Assembly: GCF_002797895.1 (NCBI RefSeq)
Contig: NZ_PGES01000001.1
Location: forward strand, 2,108,001 to 2,172,000
Direction of reading: 5' to 3'
DNA length: 64,000 nucleotides
DNA from: Janthinobacterium sp. 67
Lineage (GTDB): Bacteria > Pseudomonadota > Gammaproteobacteria > Burkholderiales > Burkholderiaceae_D
The notes under the pieces: model-generated
Seen by the model: the letters and a program-made list of their open reading frames with translations, nothing else
Told to the model about the DNA's origin: nothing
Database searches by the model: none
Shown here: positions 35,303 through 43,012 of the stretch, in pieces
Layout of the letters: each line of letters opens with the position of its first letter
How positions within the stretch are numbered: the first letter of the stretch is position 1
Position numbers and translations under genes: made by a program

Positions 35303-36229
35303 TTACGCCGAATGGCCCGGCAGATGTTGCGTCAGGCGCGCGAACACATCCGGTTCGCGCATGCGCGCCATCCACCAGCGCAGCGCGGCGCCATCCTCGC
35401 CCACGCGCCAGGCCAGGTAAAACGTTTCCGACGGTTTCGGTTCTTCCACGGCCTTTTCCACCAGCAAGCCGCACGCGATGGCGGCGCGGGCGCACGGCCC
35501 CGGCAGGAAGCCAAAGCCCAGCCCCAGCACCTGGCAATCGAACTTGACTTGCATGGTCGGCACGCTCAAGGCGTCTTGCCCCAGCAGCAGCCCCACCGTG
35601 CGCGGCGCCATCTGGCGCGCCGAATCGGCCACCACGACGGCCCGGTACTGCTGCAGGTGGCCGCGCGACAACGGTTCCCGCACCTGCGCCAGCGGATGCG
35701 TGGGCGCCACGGCAAAGACGAAGTCGAGCATGCCGATCGGCTGCGCGATATAGCCGCCGCCGGCCGGCCCGTCGCCGGGCGCCCCCACCAGCAAGTCGGC
35801 GCGCCGGTCCAGCAGCGCTTCCCACGTGCCCGACAGGGTGTCCTGCGACAGGCGCAGCCGCGTCTGCTGCGCCACGTCGTAAAAGGCGCGCACGTCGTCG
35901 GCCAGGGCCACGGCGGAAAACATGGAGTCGATGCCGATGGACAATTCCGTTTCCCAGCCGGACGCCACCCTGCGCACGCGGTGCTCGAGGTCCTGCGCCG
36001 CCTTCAATAGGTAGCGTCCCTCTTTCAGCAATTCCTGGCCGGCCGCCGTCAGCATGACTTTCGGGCCATTGCGCTGGAACACTTGCACACCCAGGTCGTC
36101 TTCCAGCTTGGCCACCGTATAGGAAATGGTGGACGGGACTTTATGCAGCTCCTTGCCGGCCGACGAAAACGATCCGCGGCGGTCGATGGCGTCGACGATT
36201 TGCAGGGCTTCCAGGCTCAGTCTTAACAT
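35303..36229 (-). CDS. LysR-family transcriptional regulator, divergent from pirin
   Basis: The protein has about 308 residues with the HTH LQIVDAIDRRGSFSSAGKELHKVPSTISYTVAKLEDDLGVQVF and an effector domain containing GWETELSIGIDSMFSAVAL and LVGAPGDGPAGGGY. This type is commonly found next to pirin/DoxX genes. The ATG at 36229 (MLRLSLEALQ) is chosen over upstream extension to 36331. It is divergent from pirin over a 166-bp spacer that includes a TATACT -10-like hexamer at 36289-36294 and the motif ATCATAGTACGGTAGAT, which has ATC/GAT ends as in LysR boxes. Confidence 0.9.
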   Translation of the reverse strand: MLRLSLEALQIVDAIDRRGSFSSAGKELHKVPSTISYTVAKLEDDLGVQVFQRNGPKVMLTAAGQELLKEGRYLLKAAQDLEHRVRRVASGWETELSIGIDSMFSAVALADDVRAFYDVAQQTRLRLSQDTLSGTWEALLDRRADLLVGAPGDGPAGGGYIAQPIGMLDFVFAVAPTHPLAQVREPLSRGHLQQYRAVVVADSARQMAPRTVGLLLGQDALSVPTMQVKFDCQVLGLGFGFLPGPCARAAIACGLLVEKAVEEPKPSETFYLAWRVGEDGAALRWWMARMREPDVFARLTQHLPGHSA

Positions 36230-36395
36230 TCGATTTTTTCGATCATAGTACGGTAGATTTTCCGTTTTTCTTTCTGGCCTGGGCGGCCTATACTTTCTCC
36301 ATCGTACAGCGAAGGGCAGAAAAGGCGCCACGGCAACTGCCAGGCAACGGTCCTTCGAAATTATCGCACATTAACCTTTAGAAACGGAGTCCACC

Positions 36396-37097
36396 ATGTT
36401 ACAGATTCGTCATAGCGAAGAACGCGGCGCAGCCAACCACGGCTGGCTCAATTCCCACCACAGCTTTTCCTTCGGCAGCTACCATGATCCCCTGCACATG
36501 GGCTTTGGCCCCCTGCTGGTGATCAATGAAGACAGGGTCACGCCAGGCCAGGGTTTCGGCACGCACGGCCACCGCGACATGGAAATCATTTCGTATGTGC
36601 TCGACGGCGCGCTGGAACACAAGGACAGCATGGGCACGGGCTCCGTCCTGCACTACGGCGATGTGCAGCGCATGAGCGCCGGCAGCGGCGTGCGCCACAG
36701 CGAGTTCAACCACTCGGCAACGGATGGCTTGCACTTCCTGCAGATCTGGATCCAGCCGAACGTGACGGGCATTCCGCCCAGCTATGAAGAGAAACACTTC
36801 ACGCCGGAAAGCAAACGGGGCAAGCTGCGCCTGATCGCCTCCTCCGACGGCCGCCAGGGTTCCGTGCTGATCCACCAGAATGCGGCCATCTACGCCAGCA
36901 TCCTGCAGGAAGGCGAACAGGCCGAACATGCGCTCGACGAAGGCCGCCTCGCCTATGTCCACCTGATCCGCGGCAGCCTGGTCGTCAACGGCACGCCGTT
37001 GAAAGCGGGCGATGCGCTGAAGCTGACGCAGGAAGCCAGCGTGATCATCACTCAGCCGGAAGATGCGGAATTCCTGCTCTTCGACCTGCCTAAATAA
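36396..37097 (+). CDS. pirin family protein (YhhW-like bicupin)
   Basis: This 233-residue protein has two cupin domains. The metal site of the first is intact: HGHRDMEIISYVLDG (His, His), then LEHKDSMG and SGVRHSEFN (His, Glu), the Fe(II)-binding set in pirins; YhhW is a quercetinase in vitro. GGAG sits 8 bases before the ATG. The gene is followed 29 bp later by doxX, which is probably in the same transcript, with the palindrome TTGATAAATATATCAA (37098-37113) between them. Confidence 0.93.
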   Translation: MLQIRHSEERGAANHGWLNSHHSFSFGSYHDPLHMGFGPLLVINEDRVTPGQGFGTHGHRDMEIISYVLDGALEHKDSMGTGSVLHYGDVQRMSAGSGVRHSEFNHSATDGLHFLQIWIQPNVTGIPPSYEEKHFTPESKRGKLRLIASSDGRQGSVLIHQNAAIYASILQEGEQAEHALDEGRLAYVHLIRGSLVVNGTPLKAGDALKLTQEASVIITQPEDAEFLLFDLPK

Positions 37098-37126
37098 TTG
37101 ATAAATATATCAAGAAAGAGAAAATC

Positions 37127-37528
37127 ATGGAAAACAGAAGCAACGTATTGCTGCCCCTCGGCCGTGCCGCCCTTGGCGTGCTGTTCTTTGTCTCGGGCTT
37201 GCTGAAAATCGGCGGCTTTGCGGGGGTGGCCGGCTACATGGCCAGCCAGGGCTTGCCGATCGCTAATATCTTGCTCGTCGGCGTGATCGCCCTGGAAGTG
37301 GGCGGCGGCCTGCTCCTCATCACGGGCTGGCAGGCGCGCTGGGCGGCGCTGGCCCTGGCGCTGTTCCTGATCCCGACCACCTTGATCTTCCATGCCTTCT
37401 GGAGCGCCGACGCGGCCCACTTCCAGGACCAGCTGACGAATTTCCTGAAGAACCTGTCCATCTTCGGCGGCATGCTCTTGCTCGTGGAACGGGGATTCGG
37501 CAAGGCCAGCCGTCTTGTAAAAGCCTGA
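37127..37528 (+). CDS. DoxX family membrane protein
   Basis: This 133-residue protein has four TM helices and the DoxX/DoxD pattern: [53 protein letters not shown] and [12 protein letters not shown]. DoxX proteins are linked to redox homeostasis in bacteria, and pirin-doxX pairs are widespread, often under a LysR regulator as here. A-rich AAGAAAGAG precedes the ATG. Transcription probably ends at the hairpin at 37582. Confidence 0.9.
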   Translation: MENRSNVLLPLGRAALGVLFFVSGLLKIGGFAGVAGYMASQGLPIANILLVGVIALEVGGGLLLITGWQARWAALALALFLIPTTLIFHAFWSADAAHFQDQLTNFLKNLSIFGGMLLLVERGFGKASRLVKA

Positions 37529-37581
37529 TCCGCCCGCAATTAGAGTGACAGTACCAGATATTCCCGCCTTCAAATATCAGC

Positions 37582-37602
37582 CAGGGGAAATGGTTTCCCC
37601 TG
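37582..37602 (+). terminator. Rho-independent terminator after doxX
   Basis: CAGGGGAAA (37582-37590) and TTTCCCCTG (37594-37602) pair perfectly over a 3-nt loop and are followed by CTTTTT, giving a compact terminator 53 bp after the doxX stop. Confidence 0.72.
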
Positions 37603-37619
37603 CTTTTTGGTATGATGGC

Positions 37620-37655
37620 AAGGCGCGCCGGCACCGGAGTGGTCAGGCGCGCCTT
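37620..37655 (+). terminator. second terminator-like hairpin, just upstream of ribA
   Basis: AAGGCGCGCC (37620-37629) and GGCGCGCCTT (37646-37655) form a 10-bp stem with a 16-nt loop followed by TTATTTTT, only 21 bp before the ribA ATG. A TATGAT hexamer (37611-37616) lies right before it, so a ribA transcript starting near 37623 would begin with this hairpin. It may therefore act as a leader attenuator rather than a read-through stop. I see no FMN-riboswitch consensus. Confidence 0.5.
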
Positions 37656-37676
37656 TTATTTTTGAACATTACCTAT

Positions 37677-38342
37677 ATGAGCACAACCATGCAAAGCGGC
37701 GCAGACATCCTGGCGACAGGCGAATTGGATTACACGACTTCCTGCGCACTGCCGACGCCGTGGGCCCAGTTCACCTTGCATGCCTTTGTCGAGCACGCCA
37801 CGGGCAAGGAACACCTGGCCATGGTGCTGGGCGATGTCGGCAACGGCGAACCGGTGCTCGCGCGCGTGCATTCCGAGTGCCTGACGGGCGACGTGCTGTT
37901 TTCCCAGCGCTGCGACTGCGGCGCCCAGCTCGAGGGCGCCCTGAAACGCATCGCCGAGGAAGGCCGCGGCATCTTGCTGTACCTGCGCCAGGAAGGGCGC
38001 GGCATCGGCCTGATCAACAAGATCCGCGCCTACCGCCTGCAGGAAGCGGGCGCCGACACGGTGCAGGCGAACGAACAACTGGGCTTCAAGGCCGACGCGC
38101 GCAACTACACCTTGTGCAAGCCCATGTTTGGGCAATTCGGCATCCAGAGCCTGCGCCTGATGACGAACAATCCGCGCAAGATCGCCGCCATGGAAGCGCT
38201 GGGCATCACGGTGGCCGAACGGGTGCCGCTGCTGGTCAACCGCAACGCCTTCAACCAGCATTACCTCAATACCAAGCAAAGCAAGCTGGGTCACATGATG
38301 ACGCCGGAAACGGCGCCGGCGCTGGAAGACGGCGCCCTGTAA
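37677..38342 (+). CDS. ribA: GTP cyclohydrolase II
   Basis: This enzyme opens GTP to the diaminopyrimidine at the first step of riboflavin synthesis. The 221-residue stand-alone form has the zinc ligands C68, C79 and C81 in [17 protein letters not shown], the GTP-binding [15 protein letters not shown], and the conserved [16 protein letters not shown] near the end. It is not fused to RibB. The ATG at 37677 (MSTTMQSG) matches a normal N-terminus. No other rib gene is in the window. Four 13-bp tandem repeats start immediately after the stop. Confidence 0.95.
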   Translation: MSTTMQSGADILATGELDYTTSCALPTPWAQFTLHAFVEHATGKEHLAMVLGDVGNGEPVLARVHSECLTGDVLFSQRCDCGAQLEGALKRIAEEGRGILLYLRQEGRGIGLINKIRAYRLQEAGADTVQANEQLGFKADARNYTLCKPMFGQFGIQSLRLMTNNPRKIAAMEALGITVAERVPLLVNRNAFNQHYLNTKQSKLGHMMTPETAPALEDGAL

Positions 38343-38394
38343 TTGCCGCTCCGGCTTGCCGCCCCGGCTTGCCGCTCCGGCTTGCCGGGCCGGC
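38343..38394. repeat. four tandem 13-bp repeats between ribA and the protease gene
   Basis: TTGCCGCTCCGGC at 38343 and 38369, TTGCCGCCCCGGC at 38356 and TTGCCGGGCCGGC at 38382 make four head-to-tail copies, two identical and two with one or two changes. The array abuts the ribA stop codon and ends 27 bp before the next start. Copy-number change would alter only the spacer. Confidence 0.85.
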
Positions 38395-38421
38395 GCGCTC
38401 CTGCTCACGCACAAAGGATGC

Positions 38422-39819
38422 ATGAAATTATCTGACTACGCCTTCCTGCTGGCCAGCCTGTGCGCTGCCGCTGGCGCACACGCGGCCCCGGCCCCGGCGC
38501 CTGCGCCAGCCGCGGCCACCGCCGCGTCGACTCCCCCCGCCAAACCACCGCCGGCCACCGCCGCTCCCGCCGCCACCGAACATGCGGCCCTGCCCCCGCC
38601 CTCGTCCGCCGCGCAAAAGCTGTACACGGCCGCGCGCGCCGACATCCTGCAAGTGCGCGTGCTGCTGAAAAACGGCCGCACGCAGTCGTCCGTCGGTTCG
38701 GGCTTCTTGATCGGCACGGGCGACCTGGTGGTGAGCAACTATCACGTGGTTTCCCAGTTCGCGCTCGACCCCGACACCTATGTGGGCGAATGGGTGGACA
38801 CGAGCGGCCAGCGCGGCAACGTGGAATTGCTGGCCGTCGACGTGCTGCACGACCTGGCCGTGCTGCGCGTCAACCGCCACGGCACGGGCTTTTTCAAGAT
38901 GCCGGAGCCGCTGGCGCCCCTGACCCAGGGCCAGTACCTGTATTCGATGGGCAATCCGCTGGACCTGGGCTTCGCCATTTCGGAAGGATCGTACAACGGC
39001 GTCGTCACGCGCAGCTTTTACGACCAGCTGATGTTTACGGGGCCGATCAATTCCGGCATGAGCGGCGGCCCCAGCGTCACGGCGAATGGCGACGTGGCCG
39101 GCGTGAACGTGTCGAAACGTCTTGATGGCGAACTCGTCAGTTTTCTCGTGCCGGCCCGCTATGCCCAGCAATTGCTGGCCAAGGTGGCGCAGCAAGACAA
39201 GCCGCCGAAGGACTTCAAGCCGCTCGTGACGGCGCAGTTGCTGGCGCACCAGGAAGTCATGCTGGCGCGCCTGCTCGACACGCCCTTGAGCCTGAAGGCC
39301 ATGGGCCCGTACCGCGTGCCCGTACGCGAGTCCGACCAGATGCGCTGCTGGGGCCGCTCCAACGTCAAGTCCGACAAGCCCTATATGCTCGACAACACCA
39401 GCTGCGCCATGGAATCGGCCATCTTCATTTCCGGCGCCCTGCAGACGGGGCAAGTGTCGATGCGCCACGAATTCTTGCGCAGCAGCGAACTGGGCGCCCT
39501 GCGCTTTTCCGAACTGGCCAGCGCCTCGTTCAAGAATGAGAATTTCGGCAGCTATAAAAGCGCGAATCTGACCGGCCCGCAATGCACCGAACAGTTCGTC
39601 AAGAACACCACCCTGCCCCTGCGCGCCGTCCTGTGCGTGCGCGCCTACCGCAAGTTTACAGGACTGTACGACTTCGCCCTGCTGGCCGCCAGCACCGATG
39701 AACCACTGATGAGCCTGCAAAGCCGCATCGACGCGCGCGGCGTGTCCTACGCCAACGGCATGCGCGTCACGCGCACCTTCCTCGAAGCGCTGTCGCGGGA
39801 AAGCGGACGCAAGCCATGA
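38422..39819 (+). CDS. exported trypsin-like serine protease (HtrA-like catalytic domain, no PDZ)
   Basis: This 465-residue protein has a signal peptide (SDYAFLLASLCAAAGAHAAP), an Ala/Pro-rich linker to about residue 60, and a trypsin-like domain with an intact triad: H108 in SNYHVVSQ, D144 in LHDLAVLRV and S214 in NSGMSGGPSV. The remaining 220 residues have no PDZ domain I can see and contain several Cys (MRCWGRSN, NTSCAME, GPQCTEQ, VLCVRAY) that could form disulfides. Such a C-terminal region is unfamiliar. The stop overlaps the start of the FHA-membrane gene as ATGA, so the two are made together. The start follows AAAGGATGC. Confidence 0.82.
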   Translation: MKLSDYAFLLASLCAAAGAHAAPAPAPAPAAATAASTPPAKPPPATAAPAATEHAALPPPSSAAQKLYTAARADILQVRVLLKNGRTQSSVGSGFLIGTGDLVVSNYHVVSQFALDPDTYVGEWVDTSGQRGNVELLAVDVLHDLAVLRVNRHGTGFFKMPEPLAPLTQGQYLYSMGNPLDLGFAISEGSYNGVVTRSFYDQLMFTGPINSGMSGGPSVTANGDVAGVNVSKRLDGELVSFLVPARYAQQLLAKVAQQDKPPKDFKPLVTAQLLAHQEVMLARLLDTPLSLKAMGPYRVPVRESDQMRCWGRSNVKSDKPYMLDNTSCAMESAIFISGALQTGQVSMRHEFLRSSELGALRFSELASASFKNENFGSYKSANLTGPQCTEQFVKNTTLPLRAVLCVRAYRKFTGLYDFALLAASTDEPLMSLQSRIDARGVSYANGMRVTRTFLEALSRESGRKP

Positions 39820-40796
39820 AAGCACCGTACTTCATCGAAATCCTCGCCGAGAATGGCGAAGTGCGGCAGCGCCAGCGGATCGAGTCGCTGCCGATCCGCA
39901 TCGGCCGCGGCTACGGCAACGACTTCATCCTCGACGACCGGCACACGGCGGCCGAGCACGCCATTGTCGAGGACGACGGCGCGGGCGGCCTGCTGCTGCG
40001 CGACCTGGGCAGCCAGAATGGCGTGATCCACCGGGGGCAGCGGCAACCGCAGGTGGCCATGGGCGGCAACAGCGTCGTGCGCCTCGGTCACACGCGCCTG
40101 CGCGTGCGCGCCAGCGATCATCCGGTGGCGCCCGAACTGGGCGACACGACCAGGCACGACTGGGAAGGCTTGCGCCCCGCCGTCGTCGGCCTGGCCATGA
40201 TCGGCGTCTCGGCCGCCTTCAGCAACTGGCTCAGCGATGCGGATGCCTTCGAGCCGATTTCCTACCTGATGCTCATCGCCACCGCGCTGGCTGGCGGCAT
40301 CGTGTGGGCGTCGATCTGGGCCGTGGCAAACCGGTTGTTCGGCCATGTGGCGCGCTTCGGCCGCCACCTGTTCATCATCGGCTGCGGCTTGCTGGCCATG
40401 GAAGTGTGGGAACTGGGCAGCAACGTGGCGGCGTATGCGTTCTCGCTCGAGGCGCTGACGCGCTACGGACGCCATATGTTCATCGTCATCGTGTGCGCCA
40501 TGATCTATTACCATTTGTGCACGATCAAGCCCCAGCACCGGCGCCGCTTCGGCCTCGTTGCCGTCGTGCTGGCCATCCTTGGCTCGACCCTGATCCTGCT
40601 GAGCAACCTGCAGATCAGCGGCCGCCTGGCCGACGAGTCCTATATGTCCGTGATCTACCCGCCCGCCTTGCGCGTAAGCCCGAATCACACGACGGACGCC
40701 TTCTTCCGCGATGCGGCCAGCCTGCAGCACGCCGTCGACGCCGAGCGGGGCAAGGCAGCCAAGGGCGCCGACGAAGACGAAGACAGCGGCGATTAA
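39816..40796 (+). CDS. FHA-domain membrane protein coupled to the protease
   Basis: This 326-residue protein has an N-terminal FHA domain (residues about 15-105): PIRIGRGYGNDFILDDRHTA, HAIVEDD, LRDLGSQNGVIHRG. The FHA Arg (GRG) and the SxNG loop are kept, but the usual Ser-Arg before His reads Ala-Glu. Then come about five TM helices (from AVVGLAMIGVSAAF to FGLVAVVLAILGSTLILLS) and a charged tail (residues about 265-326, ending DEDEDSGD). With a cytoplasmic FHA and an odd helix number the tail would be periplasmic, facing the exported protease. No kinase or phosphatase gene is adjacent. The role is unknown; a signal-gated protease partner is an inference. Confidence 0.8.
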   Translation: MKAPYFIEILAENGEVRQRQRIESLPIRIGRGYGNDFILDDRHTAAEHAIVEDDGAGGLLLRDLGSQNGVIHRGQRQPQVAMGGNSVVRLGHTRLRVRASDHPVAPELGDTTRHDWEGLRPAVVGLAMIGVSAAFSNWLSDADAFEPISYLMLIATALAGGIVWASIWAVANRLFGHVARFGRHLFIIGCGLLAMEVWELGSNVAAYAFSLEALTRYGRHMFIVIVCAMIYYHLCTIKPQHRRRFGLVAVVLAILGSTLILLSNLQISGRLADESYMSVIYPPALRVSPNHTTDAFFRDAASLQHAVDAERGKAAKGADEDEDSGD

Positions 40797-40808
40797 TCAC
40801 GCACATGC

Positions 40809-40847
40809 AAAAAGCCCGCCGTGTCATGACAGACCGGCGGGCTTTTT
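40809..40847. terminator. bidirectional Rho-independent terminator
   Basis: AAAAAGCCCGCC (40809-40820) and GGCGGGCTTTTT (40836-40847) pair perfectly over a 15-nt loop, with A and T runs at the two ends. It sits between the rightward FHA gene and the leftward PEP-CTERM gene and would stop both. Confidence 0.9.
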
Positions 40848-40881
40848 TATGTGCGCCGCGAGGCGCGCAGAGTATCGCTGT

Positions 40882-41538
40882 TTAGAACTTGGCTTCCTGC
40901 TTGCGGCGCGCCGTAAAACCCAGCAAGCCCAGGCCGACCAGCAACATGGCGTAGGTGGTTGGCTCAGGCACGGCCGAGATCAAGCCATCCTTGGCGCCAA
41001 AGCTGACGAAATTGTTGTTGCCCGCCTTGAACTGCGCTTGCTGGCCGCCATCGCAGCAACCTTCCAGGCCATAGATGCTCAGGGTATGGTTGCCGGCCGA
41101 CAAGTTGCCCGAACCGCTGAGGAACTGGCTGCCATTGTTGTAGTTGCCTGCCCACCACATGTCATTGCTCTTGAAGTCCAGCGCCACGCCATCAAGGAAC
41201 AGGGCGCCGCCCTTGCCGAAATCGACGCCGCTGCGGAAGCTCCAGGCGCCCGCATCGGCCGCGCTGACGCCAAAATTGATCACCGACTTGAAGGCGATGT
41301 TCGAGCCGCTGCCGAACAGGCCGCTGTTGTTGACGTTGTCATAGCTGGCGATCGTCGTCGAGCCATAGCCGGCGCCTGGCGTGGCCACGGCCGCATTCAC
41401 GACGGACTGGTAGGCGGTGGCCGATGCCTGCGCGCCAGCCGACGAAAAGCCGGTGGACAGGGTAATGGTGCTGGCGTTCGCTTGGGCAAACACACCGGCA
41501 ACGATCAGGGACAGGGCGATTTTAGGCAAGTTTTTCAT
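40882..41538 (-). CDS. CCXG-family PEP-CTERM exported protein
   Basis: This 218-residue protein has a signal peptide to about residue 22 (LIVAGVFAQANA) and a C-terminal PEP-CTERM sorting signal: VPEPTTYAMLLVGLGLLGF from residue 190, then ARRKQ. PEP-CTERM tails are processed by exosortase, usually in bacteria making extracellular polysaccharide. The GLEGCCDGG motif with C161 and C162 marks the CCXG subfamily, of unknown function. The body is Gly/Ser/Asn-rich and beta-like. The start at 41538 follows TTGGATACCATC without a strong ribosome site. No exosortase gene is in the window; it must be elsewhere. Confidence 0.86.
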   Translation of the reverse strand: MKNLPKIALSLIVAGVFAQANASTITLSTGFSSAGAQASATAYQSVVNAAVATPGAGYGSTTIASYDNVNNSGLFGSGSNIAFKSVINFGVSAADAGAWSFRSGVDFGKGGALFLDGVALDFKSNDMWWAGNYNNGSQFLSGSGNLSAGNHTLSIYGLEGCCDGGQQAQFKAGNNNFVSFGAKDGLISAVPEPTTYAMLLVGLGLLGFTARRKQEAKF

Positions 41539-42052
41539 GATGGTATCCAATAAGTAAGTATTCAGTGGGCGCAGCAGACAGGCGCTGGAGCTGAATACAC
41601 GCTGCATTGAGGCGTGTCGGCATAGCGCTAGAAATTGCAAGGATGAGCGGTCGGGGACGTAGCTTCCGCGCAAGGGCGCGGACTTGCGGCGTGCCATGGA
41701 GGCACGGCAAGCGTCCTGGAAAGGGTTCGGGTTCCCGGGACAAAGCCAGACAGTTGACGGGTCAGGTAAGACGTTGGAGCTATTCTAGCTTAAATTCCTC
41801 GCAAGAAAAGTATTTTTCTTTTGACCATGAAAGATATTTTTCTGGCAAGCACACAAAAACAGGCTGAAGCATGCCGCCTGCAAGGGCATGGCGCCCCTGG
41901 CGCGGTAGCCGGACCTGTCGCGCAAGCACCACAAACGCGGTCGCCAGTGTCGCATCTTGCGCATTTCTTTTCGCATGCCGCTGCACCACGGGGCGAAACA
42001 GCATGGCAAAATGTAGTCACGCTGCTATCTATCCGAACAGAGGGAATGAGGA
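41539..42052. other. 514-bp region without a gene between divergent PEP-CTERM and MmcQ genes
   Basis: No frame here has homology I recognise or a good start. It includes a long potential leader for the PEP-CTERM gene, a small dyad CGTGCC/GGCACG (41690-41706), and an A/T island with two direct repeats at 41805-41843 (listed separately). TGGCACG (minus strand, 41696-41690) looks like the -24 half of a sigma-54 site but has no -12 partner. The part from 41850 to 42040 is GC-rich and featureless. Confidence 0.5.
41804..41843. promoter_or_regulatory. two A/T-rich dyadic direct repeats 24 bp apart
   Basis: GAAAAGTATTTTTCT (41805-41819) and GAAAGATATTTTTCT (41829-41843) match at 13 of 15 positions, and the first is part of the dyad AGAAAA-GTAT-TTTTCT. 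In GC-rich surroundings this tandem pair is conspicuous. It lies about 265 bp upstream of the PEP-CTERM start and 210 bp upstream of the MmcQ start. Regulatory sites or UP-element-like DNA are both possible. Confidence 0.4.
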
Positions 42053-42391
42053 ATGGTCGACCTGGAAGAACTACGCTATCTGGCACTGTCGTTTCCCGAC
42101 ACGAGCGAGGAAGAACACCACGACCGTCCAGCATTCCGCGTGGGCGGGAAGATCTTTGCCACTCTGCCCGACGACGAGCACATCAACGTGCTGCTCGATG
42201 CGGAAGCGGCGCATATCGCCACCGTCATCACGCCATCGGGCTGCGAGAAACTGTGGTGGGGCGAACGCCTGGCCGGCATCACGGTGCGCCTGGCGGACGC
42301 GGAACTGGACATGCTGGCAGCCGCCCTGACGGCCGCCTGGCGGCGCAAGGCACCGAGCGACCTGGCCAAGACCATTGCCCCGACCGGATAG
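42053..42391 (+). CDS. MmcQ/YjbR family protein
   Basis: This is a 112-residue single-domain protein of the CyaY-like-fold MmcQ/YjbR family: VDLEELRYLALSFPDTSEEEHHDRPAFRVGGKIFATL at the N-terminus and CEKLWWGERLAGITVRLADAELDMLAAALTAAWRRKAP at the C-terminus. The family is small and DNA-binding-like, and no molecular function is settled. GAGGGAATGAGGA precedes the ATG. It ends next to the stop of the convergent TetR gene. Confidence 0.85.
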   Translation: MVDLEELRYLALSFPDTSEEEHHDRPAFRVGGKIFATLPDDEHINVLLDAEAAHIATVITPSGCEKLWWGERLAGITVRLADAELDMLAAALTAAWRRKAPSDLAKTIAPTG

Positions 42392-43012
42392 CTACATCGG
42401 CCAGTTGCGCAGCAACAAGCCCACCATCTGCTGCAATTGCTCGCGCGAGACGCCCGCCGCCGCCTGGATGGCCATGCCCTGCGACAGGGTCACGACAAAG
42501 CGCGCCTGCTGCTCCGGGCAGGAATCGGGCGGCAGATCCCCTTCTTCCTTCGCGCGCCGCAAGCGGTCGCGCAGCTTGATTTCACCGCGCAGCCGGCGCG
42601 CGAACAATTCATCGCGGATCGGCAAGGCATCGTCGCTGCAGGCGAGCGCCGCATTGACGCCCATGCAGCCGTGCGGGCCGTCCGGCATGGTTTGCGCATC
42701 GACATACTGCGTCAGCAACGCTCCCACTACCTGGCGCGCCGTCGGCTGTTCCAGCGCCGCATCGAAAAACCGCATGCGCGTGTCGCTGTAGCGCTCGAGC
42801 GCCTTGTGGAACAATTGTTCCTTGTTGCCGAAGACGGCATACAGGCTGGGCCGGTTCATGCCCATGGCTTTCGTCAATTCCGGCAGGGAACTGCCTTCAT
42901 AGCCCTTTTCCCAGAACACTTTCATGGCGCAATCGAGCGCCTCGTCCGCGTCAAACGTGCGTGGCCGCCCCGTTTTCGCCTTGACCGCTTCCTCTTTTTT
43001 ATCTTGTTTCAT
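42392..43012 (-). CDS. TetR/AcrR-family repressor
   Basis: This is a 206-residue TetR protein with HTH DADEALDCAMKVFWEKGYEGSSLPELTKAMGMNRPSLYAVFGNKEQLF and a C-terminal ligand domain (SRRAxYx-type CMGVNAALACSDD). It is divergent from the MFS exporter at 43104, its evident target. Operator O1 ends immediately before the ATG at 43012, so there is no Shine-Dalgarno sequence for this start; a GTG at 43048 is an alternative but adds an unlikely hydrophobic prefix. A perfect TATAAT on the minus strand (43062-43057) lies near O2. Confidence 0.91.
   Translation of the reverse strand: MKQDKKEEAVKAKTGRPRTFDADEALDCAMKVFWEKGYEGSSLPELTKAMGMNRPSLYAVFGNKEQLFHKALERYSDTRMRFFDAALEQPTARQVVGALLTQYVDAQTMPDGPHGCMGVNAALACSDDALPIRDELFARRLRGEIKLRDRLRRAKEEGDLPPDSCPEQQARFVVTLSQGMAIQAAAGVSREQLQQMVGLLLRNWPM

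Noticed and set aside
37529..37676. FMN riboswitch upstream of ribA
   Set aside because: The spacer is too short and lacks the conserved RFN-element sequences; only two terminator-like hairpins are seen.
38343..38394. CRISPR-like repeat array
   Set aside because: The 13-bp units are contiguous with no spacers, and no cas genes exist in the window.
41690..41705. Possible sigma-54 promoter for the PEP-CTERM gene
   Set aside because: TGGCACG is present on the minus strand but the -12 TTGC element is missing at the required spacing.
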